Below are positions 10,868-21,567 of a DNA stretch of 64,000 nt, in pieces; position 1 is the first letter of the stretch; every line of letters starts with the position of its first letter. Source of the DNA: Aphrocallistes beatrix (taxonomy: Eukaryota > Porifera > Hexactinellida > Sceptrulophora > Aphrocallistidae); contig OY725489.1 of NCBI GenBank assembly GCA_963281255.1, forward strand, positions 4,526,001 to 4,590,000, given 5' to 3'. The position numbers and the translations under genes were made by a program. Under the pieces are notes generated by a model that had not been told where the DNA came from, ran no database searches, and saw nothing but the letters and a program-made list of their open reading frames with translations.

Positions 10868-11085
10868 TTTATCATACGTGTGAATTACATTTGATCATGA
10901 ATAACTTATGAAAAACTTCATCAGACAATGAACATCTATCTGGCTTAAATTATTTTCCTGCGATGCTAAATAGTCTCTCTACAGGTGCGGATGAGGCTGG
11001 GACAGATAAATCTTGCTGAGCCAATTTAGCTAGTGTTGGTAATGCAGTTTGGTGCAAATTCCTATTTCTTCACGGCAAATGAGAT
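10868..11085 (-). pseudogene. hAT transposase C-terminal fragment
   Basis: Minus-strand translation gives the hAT dimerisation region: LPTLAKLAQQDLSVPASSAP, then VERLFSIAGK, an in-frame stop, FKPDRCSLSDEVFHKLFMIK. The LSVPASSAPVERLFS block is diagnostic. About 60 residues remain and no other part of the transposase is nearby. ATT/ACT microsatellites flank it on both sides. This is a dead fragment. Confidence 0.8.
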
Positions 11086-11210
11086 AAACCAGTCCGAAGT
11101 TATAGAAATGTAATAGATAATTCCTATTACAATAGGTTCTATTACTATTACTATTACTATTACTTCTAAAATGTAATCGTTACTATTACATATTACTATT
11201 ACCCCAGGCA

Positions 11211-11640
11211 CTCTAATTTATGCCCCCTGTCGCGAAATTCCTGGCGCCACCCCCTGATTGTTGGCTAAGTCTTATTGCAAGATAACATTGATATATAACT
11301 CGGAGCGCCTGCATTTGTCCGAAAACTTTTCTTATATTTACCATATTTCAGATGATTTCGAGCCATAGCGACTAAAAACCAAGCAGCTACAGACAATACT
11401 AGCTAGTACATATGCTACGGTGGGTGTGCAAAATCCCATGATTACATTGTTATGCGCCTAAAATTGCATGATATCACGGGAGTAGTTAAATTCTCCACCT
11501 CAAATGTTCATAAAATATTCTAATTATTTCTATCGGATTTTACATATATTATATCGTACATTAGCTGTTGAGAACTCGCTTTTAGTTCAAAACAAGAATT
11601 TTTTGTAGTAACTCCTAACACTCACATATTTTAACAAGTT
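11211..11640. other. No gene recognised; hAT-MITE-like end
   Basis: Begins with TGGCGCCACCCCCTG, resembling the ends of the hAT MITE at 61679-62107, but no partner end was found. The rest is unremarkable AT-rich sequence. Confidence 0.4.
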
Positions 11641-11892
11641 CAAAATTCGAAATATTCCTATTAAAATATATTGTAGACAAAAGTAAACAAATCAATCATC
11701 AAATTTACTCCAAAATATGATATTCGAAATCCCCTGAAAACGCCATGTCAACCGTTGAAAGCAAATTTCTAGCATATTTTTGAGATTTGTTTACTTTATG
11801 TATCTAATGTGAACAAAAGTAAACAAAAAATTTATCTGAAAAATCTGAAAATATGATATTCGAAATCTACACCCCTAAGAACCCCATGTCCT
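11641..11892. repeat. About 140-bp tandem unit, two copies
   Basis: Two degenerate units carry AAAAGTAAACAAA, AAATATGATATTCGAAATC and CCCATGTC in the same order. The same unit, also in two copies, occurs at 27655-27940. Confidence 0.75.
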
Positions 11893-12386
11893 TCTGTAAC
11901 GAATTGATTGAAAAAACTGCCCCGCACAAAAGGCTGATTTTTGGCATGTGGGAGTCTTTTGGCTATGGCTCCACCAAGTTCTGAGCTCAGAGCAAAATGT
12001 CGACTCATCATGGAATTATGACGTCATTATCACCTTTTTTAAAGTTAAGCAATACAGTTATTCGAGCATAACTCAGTCATTATAGGAGATAGAAGGCTGA
12101 AACTTTAATAAAATATGTATACTAACATACTTTATATATGATGCAACTATCATAAAAAAATGATGACTCATTACTTTGTTATGACGTCATCATTACGCAT
12201 CAAAAATTTTAAAATTGACAAATTTGGTGATTTTTCGAGTGAAATCGATTATCACAGTAGGATAGACATATTTAAAGATGCTATTTCCCTTATAATTAAC
12301 AAATTTTACCCCAGGCGACCGAAGGGAGCCTCCGGCGGACACAAAGCGTCCGCCAGCCGCGCAGCAAGCAAGCGAAGCGCGCTTGT
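11893..12386 (-). repeat. Rep-A copy 3
   Basis: Reverse-oriented, starting TCTGTAACGAATTGATTGAA without an AT run and ending GCGCGCTTGT. More diverged than copies 1 and 2. The associated plus-strand frame (12160-12390) is still open for 76 codons. Confidence 0.85.
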
Positions 12387-12409
12387 TTAAATTAATTCAT
12401 AAACATTGG

Positions 12410-12645
12410 GGTGAGATTTTTAGCGATACGTTGAAGTTTATTGCGCCAACCTTCAATATGATCCTTTGTTCTTGGACAGTTGGAACCAATTTCATATAGA
12501 AAATCCACAAGCGGACAGAGAAATTGTCCACGGGGCATGTTTCATCAAAGTAGGTTACAAATTCATCAACCCTTGGTAGATTTTATGAGAAGGCTGTGGC
12601 TTCTACTTCTTGCCGCAGAGCGTACATTTGGAACAGATACAAAAG
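12410..12645 (-). pseudogene. MULE transposase C-terminal fragment (FLYWCH-associated type)
   Basis: Read across two minus-strand frames: VDEFVTYFDETCP, then GQFLCPLVDFLYEIGSNCPR, then TKDHIEGWRNKLQ. The F-x-x-YF-x-x-T, R-G-x-F and RT-x-x-x-(V/I)EGW motifs match the region after the DDE core in Mutator-like transposases associated with FLYWCH fingers. One frameshift near the CPRG point and a stop upstream show decay. It is a different Mutator lineage from the two PHD-bearing copies. Confidence 0.65.
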
Positions 12646-13010
12646 GTAATGCTGCTGTCTGACACATGAAACAACAGAAAAGAATATCCTCCCGATAGAC
12701 AATCTGAAGTCCAAGTTTTGATATTTTTCCATTTATTATTTGAATTTACTTCTTAATTTACTTCTGATGTCAATTTTACAGCTACATGGTCCAGATTATC
12801 GCTAGCTGAAACTTCTATCAATTGTTGCTGATATACTGCCGGTACTGGGTCGATATTTCCTTTATTTTGCTTTTAATTTTATCGATAACTTTGCAAGTTG
12901 TCATTAGTGCTGCTAACTGAAACTGAAACTGAATTTTGCATACTCTGGTGGTTAATCATAACAAGTATGAGTACTAGTATGGTCCTAGTAATGAAATATG
13001 CCATCGGTCA
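12646..13010. other. No gene recognised
   Basis: AT-rich, without recognised features. Confidence 0.5.
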
Positions 13011-13200
13011 GAGGACATTTTGCCCCGATTAAGCGGAAGACCCAATTAACCGAAAATATTTTGTATTAGCTTCTAGGTGTGAGAGCTATTCCAGTCCTAC
13101 CAAATGTGGCCCGATTAAGTGGTTGACAGTGACTCTATTAAGCGGGGTCGATTGTATATATTCAGTGCCGGCACCACCGGTGGTGTTCTAGGTGTCTGGA
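13011..13200. repeat. Tigger-like remnant and hAT MITE fragment
   Basis: CCCCGATTAAGCGGAAGACC at about 13022 and TATTAAGCGGGGTCGATTGT near 13135 are typical of degenerate pogo/Tigger termini; related ends occur at 46700 and 50034. Just after it, CAGTGCCGGCACCACCGGTG begins a fragment of the hAT MITE family seen whole at 17058-17215. Confidence 0.55.
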
Positions 13201-13424
13201 CATAATGGATAATAGTAGTAAACTTAATAAGCATTTTTTTGTATAATATAAATAATTTAACATCAATTTTCACGAATTAAATAGGGATATGAGCATGATG
13301 GTGTCACGATTGTTACAAATTTATCACTTTCATTAGCAATCTTATTAAAATGGATTTCGGTCTTAAACCAATGAAAACAAAACATTTTAAAATAAAGGTT
13401 TAGAAGCAAATTATTCAAAAATTG

Positions 13425-13516
13425 GCTTGCGGCCTCTGCTAGGGTTGTGGCCTCTGCTGGGTATGGGATTGCGGCCTCCGCTGGGGTTGCGGCCTTTGCT
13501 AGGTTGCGGCCACTGC
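13425..13516. repeat. 18-bp minisatellite, short block
   Basis: A few degenerate copies of the GGCCTCTGCTAGGGTTGC unit, matching the large array at 13829-14901 and marking the far edge of the first duplicated unit. Confidence 0.85.
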
Positions 13517-13634
13517 TGGGGTTGCTTTTCTCTGGGCTGCAAAAAGGCAGAATAATAGCTGCTTATTTGATTAAGAAGTAGCTACGAATATAGTAATTAG
13601 ATAAACTAAACCGCATTAAGATTAAGAGGCTCAC

Positions 13635-13764
13635 CCTCAAATGATCTCTGATCTCAAGGACCAATGTCGTCAGGTCCTCCATGTTTCGCTCCAATCGCCT
13701 GATCCGCCGTCTTTGCCGCCGAGCGCACGGTAGTTTATTTAGAGCCGCAAGAAAAGTTGAGACA
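13635..13764 (-). CDS. Candidate internal exon, tandem copy 1
   Basis: A 130-bp minus-strand exon is bounded by a strong acceptor (TTATTTTATTTTTCTCTGTAG, whose final TAG is at 13765-13767) and a donor (AGG/GTGAGC, 13629-13634). It encodes about 43 residues, ending at a codon boundary: LPCARRQRRRIRRLERN, then MEDLTTLVLEIRDHLR. The first part is strongly basic; the second has heptad-like spacing of Leu, Met and Ile and could be a short coiled coil. A second copy with both splice sites kept is at 16229-16358. By hand I count about seven synonymous and seven amino-acid changes between the copies, fewer replacements than expected without constraint. No family recognised; other exons of the same gene were not found. 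Confidence 0.5.
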
Positions 13765-13828
13765 CTACAGAGAAAAATAAAATAACCTACAGTCAATGTT
13801 TGAAAATGTGATCAATTCATTCAATTTA

Positions 13829-14901
13829 GCCTCTGCTAGGATTGTGGCCTCTGCTAGGGTTGCGGCCTCTGCTAGGTTGTGGCCTCTGCTAGGGTTGTGG
13901 CCTCTGCTGGGGTTGCAGCCTCTGCTAGGGTTGCGGCCTCGGCTAGGTTGCGGCCTCTGCTGTGGTTGCAGCCTCTGCTAGGATTGTAGCCTCTGCTAGG
14001 GTTGCGGCCTCTGCTGGGATTGCGGCCTCTGCTGGGGTTGCAGCCTCTGCTAGGATTGTGGCCTCTGCTAGGGTTGCGGCCTCTGCTAGGGTTGCGGCCT
14101 CTGCTGGGGTTGCGGCCTCTGCTAGGGTTGCGGCCTCTGCTGGGGTTGTGGCCTCTGCTAGGTTGCGGCCTCTGCTGGGGTTGCAGCCTCTGCTAGGTTG
14201 TGGCCTCTGCTAGGGTTGTGGCCTCTGCTAGGGTTGCGGCCTCTGCTGGGGTAGCGGCCTCTGCTGGGGTTGCGGCCTCTGCTAGTTGCGGCCTCTGCTA
14301 GGTTGCGGCCTCTGCTGGGGTTGCGGCCTCTGCTGGGGTTGCAGCCTCTGCAAGGGCTGTGGCCTCTGCTAGGGTTGTGGCCTCTGCTAGGTTGTGGCCT
14401 CTGCTAGGGTTGTGGCCTCTGCTAGGGTTGCGGCCTCTGCTGGGGTAGCGTCCTCTGCTGGGGTTGCGGCCTCTGCTAGTTGCGGCCTCTGCTAGGTTGC
14501 GGCCTCTGCTGGGGTTGCGGCCTCTGCTGGGGTTGCAGCCTCTGCAAGGGCTGTGGCCTCTGCTAGGGTTGTGGCCTCTGCTAGGTTGCGGCCTCTGCTG
14601 GGGTTGCGGCCTCTGCTGGGGTTGCGGCCTCTGCTAGGATTGTGGCCTCTGCTAGGGTTGCGGCCTCTGCTAGGTTGCGGCCTCTGCTGGGGTTGCGGCC
14701 TCTGCTGGGGTTGCGGCCTCTGCTAGGATTGTGGCCTCTGCTAGGGTTGCGGCCTCTGTTGGGGTTGCGGCCTCTGCTAGGTTGCGGCCTCTGCTGGGGT
14801 TGCAGCCTCTGCTGGGGTTGCGGCCTCTGCTAGGGTTGTGGCCTCTGCTAGGTTGCGGCCTCTGCTAGGTTGCGGCCTCTGCAGGGATTGCGGCCTATGT
14901 T
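13829..14901. repeat. 18-bp GC-rich minisatellite array
   Basis: About 60 units of 17-19 bp, consensus GGCCTCTGCTAGGGTTGC, with variants such as CTGCTGGGG. Some blocks recur as higher-order repeats; 14271-14370 and 14461-14560 are nearly the same. Unit length is not fixed at 18, so reading frames through the array are accidental. The array lies between the two candidate exons. Confidence 0.95.
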
Positions 14902-15003
14902 GGGGTTGCTTTTCTCTGGGCTGCAAAAAGACAGAATAATAGCTGCTTATTTGATTAAGAAGTAGCTACGAATATAGTAATTAGATAAACTAAAACGCAT
15001 TAA

Positions 15004-16209
15004 GGTTGGTGTTTCCTTCCAGAACTAACTTTAAAAGTTTTCATTATTTTATCCTGAAATTTTTGGTGGAAACTATTCTCGATGAGTTATCTACAAAAAT
15101 ACACTTTTCGGGAGCCCAAGAAGTAAGAGAAAAATTCTTTTTTTCCCAAATGACCTAATTTATAGAGGACATTCAAGGAAACTTTAATGCCTTATGCCTC
15201 TTTTACTCAATTATTCTTGCACAAAATGGTTGAATAAAGAAAATAATAGGAATAGAATTTTCAATTTTAACCCAAATAATTTTTTCTTTCAAATTTCGTT
15301 TATACAAAATTTAGAGGCAGATTTTCGTAAGGAAAAATATTTTAACTTTTTTCTAAAGTAGAATATCAAAAATCTGTCTCTATCATTTTGTTCTACGTGA
15401 CGAGATCTTTCTAAAACCGTCGAGTTTTTAACTCTACGAACTTTGTAACTAGAGATTCCTCCTTTGTAAAATTGATTTTTTTAAGTGCTAAAACTGGCTA
15501 CAAAGCAATTTTCTTCGGAAAGGCTTGATTTCCATTTGTTTTTACTGTATTCTGATAATAAATAACATCAAAACATCCTAGATCAACAACTTATAGTAAT
15601 ACTTAACTTCAAAATATGACATATCAAATATTTTAACATCATGTCACTTTCAAAAGTGTGAAAAAGTTGACAGTTATCACTGGGGGCCCAAAAATGACCA
15701 TGTCCGACAGTTTCCGCCGAAATCCCATACCTATAACTTTATTTGACTATGCCAGGTCGTTATTTGAATACTGAATTCGTACTCAGCACTAAATTTCCAG
15801 CAATTTGATATATATATTGACCATATTTGGAAATATTTTTGGTTGCCTTTTCCTAGCAACGGTCAGGAATGTGAAAAAATTCCTGGCCGTTGCTAGGCAC
15901 GGCCAAACAAAAATGTTTCCAAATATGGCCAATATATATATCAAATTGCTGGAAATCTAGTTCTGAGCATGAATTCCGCATTAAAAGATGATCTGGCACT
16001 GTTAAAAGAAGTTATAGCTGTGAGATATTTCGCATTTAAAATGTGTCGTTTTTAGAGCGACACTAGGTGATACAAGTGGCGAAATATTGGGGCTGGAGTT
16101 ATAAAAATCGGGATTATTTTTTAGAACCCCTATAAGGATCTAAAAATGATAAAAAAGCAATTTGGGCACATTTATAATAAAAAACAAGTTTGCATGGGAA
16201 ACACCAACC
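15004..16209. mobile_element. TTAA-flanked non-autonomous element (GGTTGGTGTTTCC ends)
   Basis: A 1206-bp element with 13-bp inverted ends GGTTGGTGTTTCC, flanked by TTAA at 15000-15003 and 16210-16213. It sits in the second duplicated exon unit at a position where the first unit reads GCATTAAGATTAAG without a break, so the empty site is visible in the same window. TTAA targets are typical of piggyBac and Kolobok elements. No transposase is encoded. Its end sequence differs from that of the other TTAA family (GGATACCGCCC). Confidence 0.88.
15773..15976. repeat. Large imperfect palindrome
   Basis: Arms of about 95 bp run from GAATTCGTACTCAGCACTAA to CTAGTTCTGAGCATGAATTC around a short centre near 15876. 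Weaker pairing continues outward on both sides to about 15740 and 16007. It is internal to the TTAA element. Confidence 0.85.
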
Positions 16210-16228
16210 TTAAGATTAAGAGGCTCAC

Positions 16229-16358
16229 CCTCAACTGATCTCTGATCTCAAGGACCATTGTCGTCAGGTCCTCCACGTTTCTTTCTAGGCGCATGATTCG
16301 CCGTCTTTGCCGCCGAGCGCACGGAAGTTTATCTAGAGTCACAAGAAAAGTTGAGACA
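16229..16358 (-). CDS. Candidate internal exon, tandem copy 2
   Basis: Second copy of the exon at 13635-13764, also 130 bp, with acceptor TAG at 16359-16361 after the same pyrimidine tract and donor AGG/GTGAGC. It encodes LPCARRQRRRIMRLERN, then VEDLTTMVLEIRDQLR. Replacements against copy 1 are conservative (His/Gln, Leu/Met, Met/Val, Ala/Val), apart from an Arg/Met. In transcript order on the minus strand this copy comes first. The downstream intron carries the TTAA element and the minisatellite. Function unknown; arrangement as tandem alternative exons is an inference. Confidence 0.5.
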
Positions 16359-16570
16359 CTACAGAGAAAAATAAAATAACCTACAGTCAATGTTTGAAAA
16401 ATATGATCAATTCATTCAATTTTGCGATGCTCCATGGCAGATCTCGACATGTTAGGAATTCACATGACGTACCTGACACCAACAATTATTCCTTTGTTTC
16501 GCAATAAACTGACGAAAAATTAAATACATCTACCTGGGTTGGCTAGCCATATCTGACAGTCATCATCAAG

Positions 16571-16839
16571 TACGATTATTCAATGGAATCAATCAATGAC
16601 ACCAAATATCATATTGAATCAATTGTAGATAATCAAGGAGAGATAGTGTTGCGAATTCCAGAATTAATTTATCTGAGGTGATCATCGTTGGAGAAAGGCA
16701 GTGGCATACTATGCGAGTTTCAGCCAACCCTCCAAAAGCAGATGCAGAATACTACATACCAGTGGATGATGAAGAGGTGCGAAATGCCATAAAAGCCAAG
16801 TCAGAGAATGCAATTAATTTTTCAAAATGGATTACTTGA
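16571..16839 (+). pseudogene. Coding-like fragment, unrecognised
   Basis: Two overlapping frames look protein-like: YDYSMESINDTKYHIESIVD in one, then after a frameshift near 16680 a stretch with VIIVGERQWHTMRVSANPPK and EEVRNAIKAKSENAINFSKW before a TGA at 16837-16839. Charge distribution and lack of low complexity suggest real former coding sequence. I cannot assign a family. Confidence 0.35.
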
Positions 16840-17057
16840 AACATACATCTCTATTTGACAGACGTTCAGACATTCAATGCGCGAAGATGCAAGATATGGA
16901 CAAAGTTATCATAAACGAGTCTCACATCATACTGAATGAGACAATAATTTGTCAGAATAACGAGATTCATACTCCAAAATATATTAATAAAATACATCAG
17001 GCAGTTATTATTAATTAGCAAATTTCGGACAGGTTCATAAGCAAATTTGAATCTACC

Positions 17058-17215
17058 CATGGCCGGCGCCATGTTTTATTTGCAGTGGGTGTCCTAAGAG
17101 GGATTTCTCTGAATGTAGGTGCCCATTTATAGATGGATACATATTGTACAATATAATAAAACAGGGGGCAGTGGGTGTCTGGACACCTAGGACACCCCCG
17201 GTGGCGCCGGCCCTG
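17058..17215. mobile_element. hAT-like MITE (GGCCGGCGCC ends)
   Basis: A 158-bp element with ends CATGGCCGGCGCCA and GGTGGCGCCGGCCCTG, flanked on both sides by CTACC. Inside it carries GTGTCTGGACACCTAGGACA. Related copies are at 13157 (fragment) and 45979-46377. The class call rests on end sequence; the 5-bp flank match is shorter than the usual 8 bp. Confidence 0.65.
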
Positions 17216-17220
17216 CTACC

Positions 17221-19221
17221 ATAAACAATAAAATTTCCCGACGGCGGTGAGAAACATATACAAATAATTTATTTTACATAGCATATATATTAAAAAATAC
17301 TAAATATATATCAACTCACTTGTATTCCAAAAAATTCACTTGTTGAAAGAGAATAAAGGATATTGAAAAGAAATATGTGTTATGCTAATCACACACAAAC
17401 CATGCGTGTATATATATAATTTAGCTCCTAGCACATGATAGCCACTAACATATTTTAGTTCCTATTCGTATCGAACCCAAATCGTGTGAAATATGTACTA
17501 GATAGATTTTTCAGGTTAGAAGTATCTAAATTCCTTCCTTAAATGAATTAACCAATTGATCATCATCAACAGATCAACTCTCTGCGAGTTACTTCATACT
17601 AAGAGGAATCTGTCAATAATTTTGCTAGCTGGAGTGATGAATCATCATATTCGATGGATGGAAATTAAAATTTGAGGAATCTATCACCTAAAATGGCTTA
17701 TGTGCGAAATCTGAAATTTCAAATTATATACATGGTGACAATGACGTCACCATTTCGTGATGAGTCAACTTTTCGTCTATGGGTAAGAACACTCAAATGT
17801 GTCATATCTTAACCATGGATAATAATATTCGCACTGGAAGGTAGTTTCTACTTTTTTTCGTTTATAATTGGACCATGGATCAGAATGTAAAGTTTGAGAA
17901 ATTTTGGAAAAACACAGACATGTATAATTTTTACAAATCTGTCTTTTTTTGGGCTGAACAATTGCATTAAAATTAATTTTTTTTCAGACCTTATAACATG
18001 GTGGATTTACCATTGATATACAATTAATGATACTTTGAAATTTATTCCAAAATTGATTATAATGAATTTATAAAGTTAATATTGATTTAATGTTGCTTTG
18101 AACCATGGATAAATAATAACTTGTGGACATGCGATATTCATTAATAGATAAAATGGCAATCCTCCCAAACTTGATGATTTCGTTCTAAGAATTTGTTCAT
18201 TCTATAAACTTGGTGTTACTACAATATAACCTATATACATAATACTTTAAATATTACCGTACAGATTTTCAAAATAATTCCCCCCTCCAACGTTTTAGTT
18301 GAATGTGTAAAAAAAAGTCAAAAAATAGGCTAAATTTTGACTAAATTCAGTAAAATTAGGTGGTAATGTAAAATTTTGCACTTTCTAACTAGAAACGCTC
18401 GGTAGAAATTAAGGATATATATCAATAAAGAGATATCTGGTATGGAATGATGTATTCTAAGAAAGTAAATGTTGAAATCTATGGAAAGTTGAAGTATTAT
18501 ATCTAATTGCAAAGAAAAATTGAATTTTAAAAAAAATCCTCAAATTCTTGTAGTCATATCACTAATGTTAAACATTTCTTTTGAATATTTTGATAAACCA
18601 GAGTAGATAAATATACTACAGTTTATGGTAATTGAGCACAAAAAAAATCCTCATTATACCTAATACTAAGGCGCCACACGGTAGCGATAATTAATAAGCG
18701 GGAGTCAGTTTATTCGGACACCTAGAGTAGACCCATCAGATATTTGCAGCCACAAATGCGACAAATGACTTTGAATACAAGTCGTCTTATTCGGCAAACT
18801 TAGCCCTCTAGCAACATCATAGCAGCATAGGAATGTTAACAACATTCCATTCTTAAAACTTGTTTGAACCCTATCGAGTGATCCTTCTTGCGACTCCGCT
18901 CGGTCTAAATTTGACAATTATTTGTGAATAGGGTATTTCGTCCAAATTGCAAGATTGCAATAATTTGTTTTGAACCACAGGTACAGGGTCGAGAGACTTT
19001 CTCAGAATCAATGTCGCCTATTTCAAATTCATCCCTTTTGGGCTACATAATCACCACAAAAAGCATGCTAAACATGTCCAAACGTGCTCATTTCCCCAAA
19101 CAATGATCAAAAGTCACTGGACCACAAATGGCTACAAATTTAGGCGTTTACAAATATAATCAACAAAAATAGATAGATAAATATCCTTGATGGTGTTTGG
19201 ATTAACAGTGCTTTCAACATA
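17221..19221. other. No gene; distant Rep-A-like stretch
   Basis: Mostly unremarkable AT-rich sequence. A short stretch at about 17730-17790 (GACAATGACGTCACC, GTGATGAGTCAACTTTTCG) resembles the middle of Rep-A and is probably a distant relative. Nothing else was recognised. Confidence 0.4.
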
Positions 19222-19229
19222 TTTTATGC

Positions 19230-19434
19230 CAGCTGTTCCCAAACTGAGGTGCATGAACCCCCTAGTGGTGAACTGGACAAGGATTAGAACTGAATATTGA
19301 GCATTTTTAACAGAATTATTTTTGAAGGTACTATATGCACATTACTCCTAGATCCTGGCATAGGTCCTGGGGTGCACAATATAATTTCTAGGTGTCAAGG
19401 AGGTGTATGAGGTAAAAGGGTTTGGGAACCACTG
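19230..19434. mobile_element. hAT MITE with 8-bp target duplication
   Basis: A 205-bp element with ends CAGCTGTTCCCAAACTG and GGGTTTGGGAACCACTG, the common hAT pattern, flanked by perfect 8-bp repeats TTTTATGC at 19222-19229 and 19435-19442. No coding capacity. Confidence 0.92.
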
Positions 19435-19442
19435 TTTTATGC

Positions 19443-19857
19443 GAACAAAAAGGTTCTTTAGCGACCACATAAGGGTACGCGTTATTGGGAGGTGCCCAAA
19501 TTCAAGGCGCCATTTTCCATCCCAGACAACAATATGTCACAATAGCAATGCACACATAACAGTAGATATGTAAGCACGTTACAACCAAGTGTAATTGGAA
19601 TTTAGGTTAGTAAGAAATTGAGAAATGCAAACACCATCCATAATTGGCGAAATTCAAAAAATTTCAACATGTGCATGTGTACTGTACATGGCTAACTATA
19701 TTTAGAATTCTGTCACCACAATACAAGAAACTACATAGTTCTATTATTAGCATGTGAGGCGGAACAACTATGGGCACTACAACTGTAGTTAATTTTAACG
19801 AGTTACACCAAATCAATATAAGTATGGAAATAATTAATGTCATAACTAATTCAAAAA
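19443..19857. other. Upstream flank of Mutator copy B
   Basis: No recognised feature. It may include the 5' untranslated part of the Mutator element, but no inverted repeat shared with the 3' side was seen. Confidence 0.4.
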
Positions 19858-21567
19858 ATGTCTTCATCAGAACAAGAAACTATTTCTACATTTCGCATCG
19901 CAGATCTCCCGAAGGTTTGCATTCCGGCTGATTTTGAATCTAGCATGGAGTCAAGTGGGTCTGACAATGAAGGTGATTTCATTTTCAAAGTCCCAACGAC
20001 CCCAACTGATTTAAGGATACCGCCCTCGAAAAACATCGCCTGACATAAAAAAAAATGGTGAAATTTTTTATTGCTAATTCCATCGGATTATTGAGTAGTC
20101 TACCATCTAATCGTACTTGTTGGACGGTATTTATTTTGATATTCTAGAACTGAGCACCTAAAGCTCAGTCGTACTAAAATTCGGAAAGTTATTCGTGGTT
20201 TTGCGGCGCATTCATCAATTATTTTCTAACTTATCTGATATTTTTTCAATTATATGAACCTCAAAATGGTTTTGGCCCCTTTAAATATTATAAAACAGAT
20301 GAATTTAGAAAAAGAGGCACTTAAAATCCAATCAAAAATATCTTTATGAGGGACTTCATTTCTAAAATGCTCGGGAAATGGTAATTGTGATATTAGCTAT
20401 TGTGTATAGAAAAGAATTCTGAACAGTTTTAAAAAAAATTTGTTCAGATCCGACCATTAGTTCGTAAGTTATAGTATATTGTAGGTAAAGTTCGGACATC
20501 AAACCTCTCTATGGCCCCGAAAGTGCTCGATGTCAATGCTTAAAAACTATTGAAGATATATAATCTATTATAATCTTAAATGAAAGGATATATATGATAA
20601 TATATAGGTTCCTCAAACATCTCTTTGTCAAAAAGTAAATATTTCTTGACTTATCATCTATTTTATTGTAATACAAATTCTATGGAGAACTTTGAATATA
20701 ATAGAAAATGGCGAATCTTGTCATGAAATAAGTTCCCGAAAGTAGCTATTATACTCAAAAAACAATGCAATAGTCACTAGCAATGTATACAGAAATTTTG
20801 AAGCACTCAACATGATTATTTCGGAAGTTCAAAGCATTTATCTCCAAAATTAGGTCAAAGCCCCCCATTTATGGTCCAAAAACAGATTCCTCCATATCTC
20901 GGGAAATATACACCCAAATTCTTAGCTCTCAATTCCTAATATACTTTTCAAGACGGTATATATCTGATTCTTAAATAATAAGTGTACTACATGGAGTGGA
21001 ATGCTAAGTTTGTTTTTTTAAATTTTTATCACGTGATGACGTAGCATTTTTCGAAAATCCTAACTTGAAAAATAAAAGTCGTAGACTCTCGCTCTAACTT
21101 CCTAATATACTTTTTAGAAGCTCTTTATTCATTCTAAACCGATGTATTATACTTTGTAGTGCTAGGAATATGAATTATATTCCCTAATTGGTTCAAAATA
21201 TTCGGGGTTAGAGGCCTCAAGGTAATTTGTGAATTTTCAGTATAATTTTGCTATTTTCACCAAAATCTGTTGAAATACATCTAATTCATCACTATACATG
21301 CGATTAAATGCCCATGGATGCTTTTATTTATTGTTAATAGGTCATTTTACATCGTTCTTAACATCAAAACTTCAAATCCCTATATCTCGGGACTTTAAAA
21401 TTCCAAAATTGTCGCTCTTTCAAAAATTTTAACTCAAAATTGCTTTGAGATAGAGGTTTGAAAATTTCAGGAGTTGTTCCATATCATTAGGCGGTGAGCG
21501 TATGACCACTCGATTTTCGATATCTTATAAATTTGTGATTTTATTGCTGATTTCCAAAGAAAATCTG

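Noticed and set aside
13829-14901. Long repetitive frames through the GC minisatellite (AASARVAASAR-like)
   Set aside because: Unit length varies from 17 to 19 bp, so no frame is preserved and three frames are open equally; this is a by-product of the repeat.
13829-14901. CTAGGGTTG motif as telomeric repeat
   Set aside because: The unit is 18 bp and lacks tandem TTAGGG or TTAGG; the resemblance is partial.
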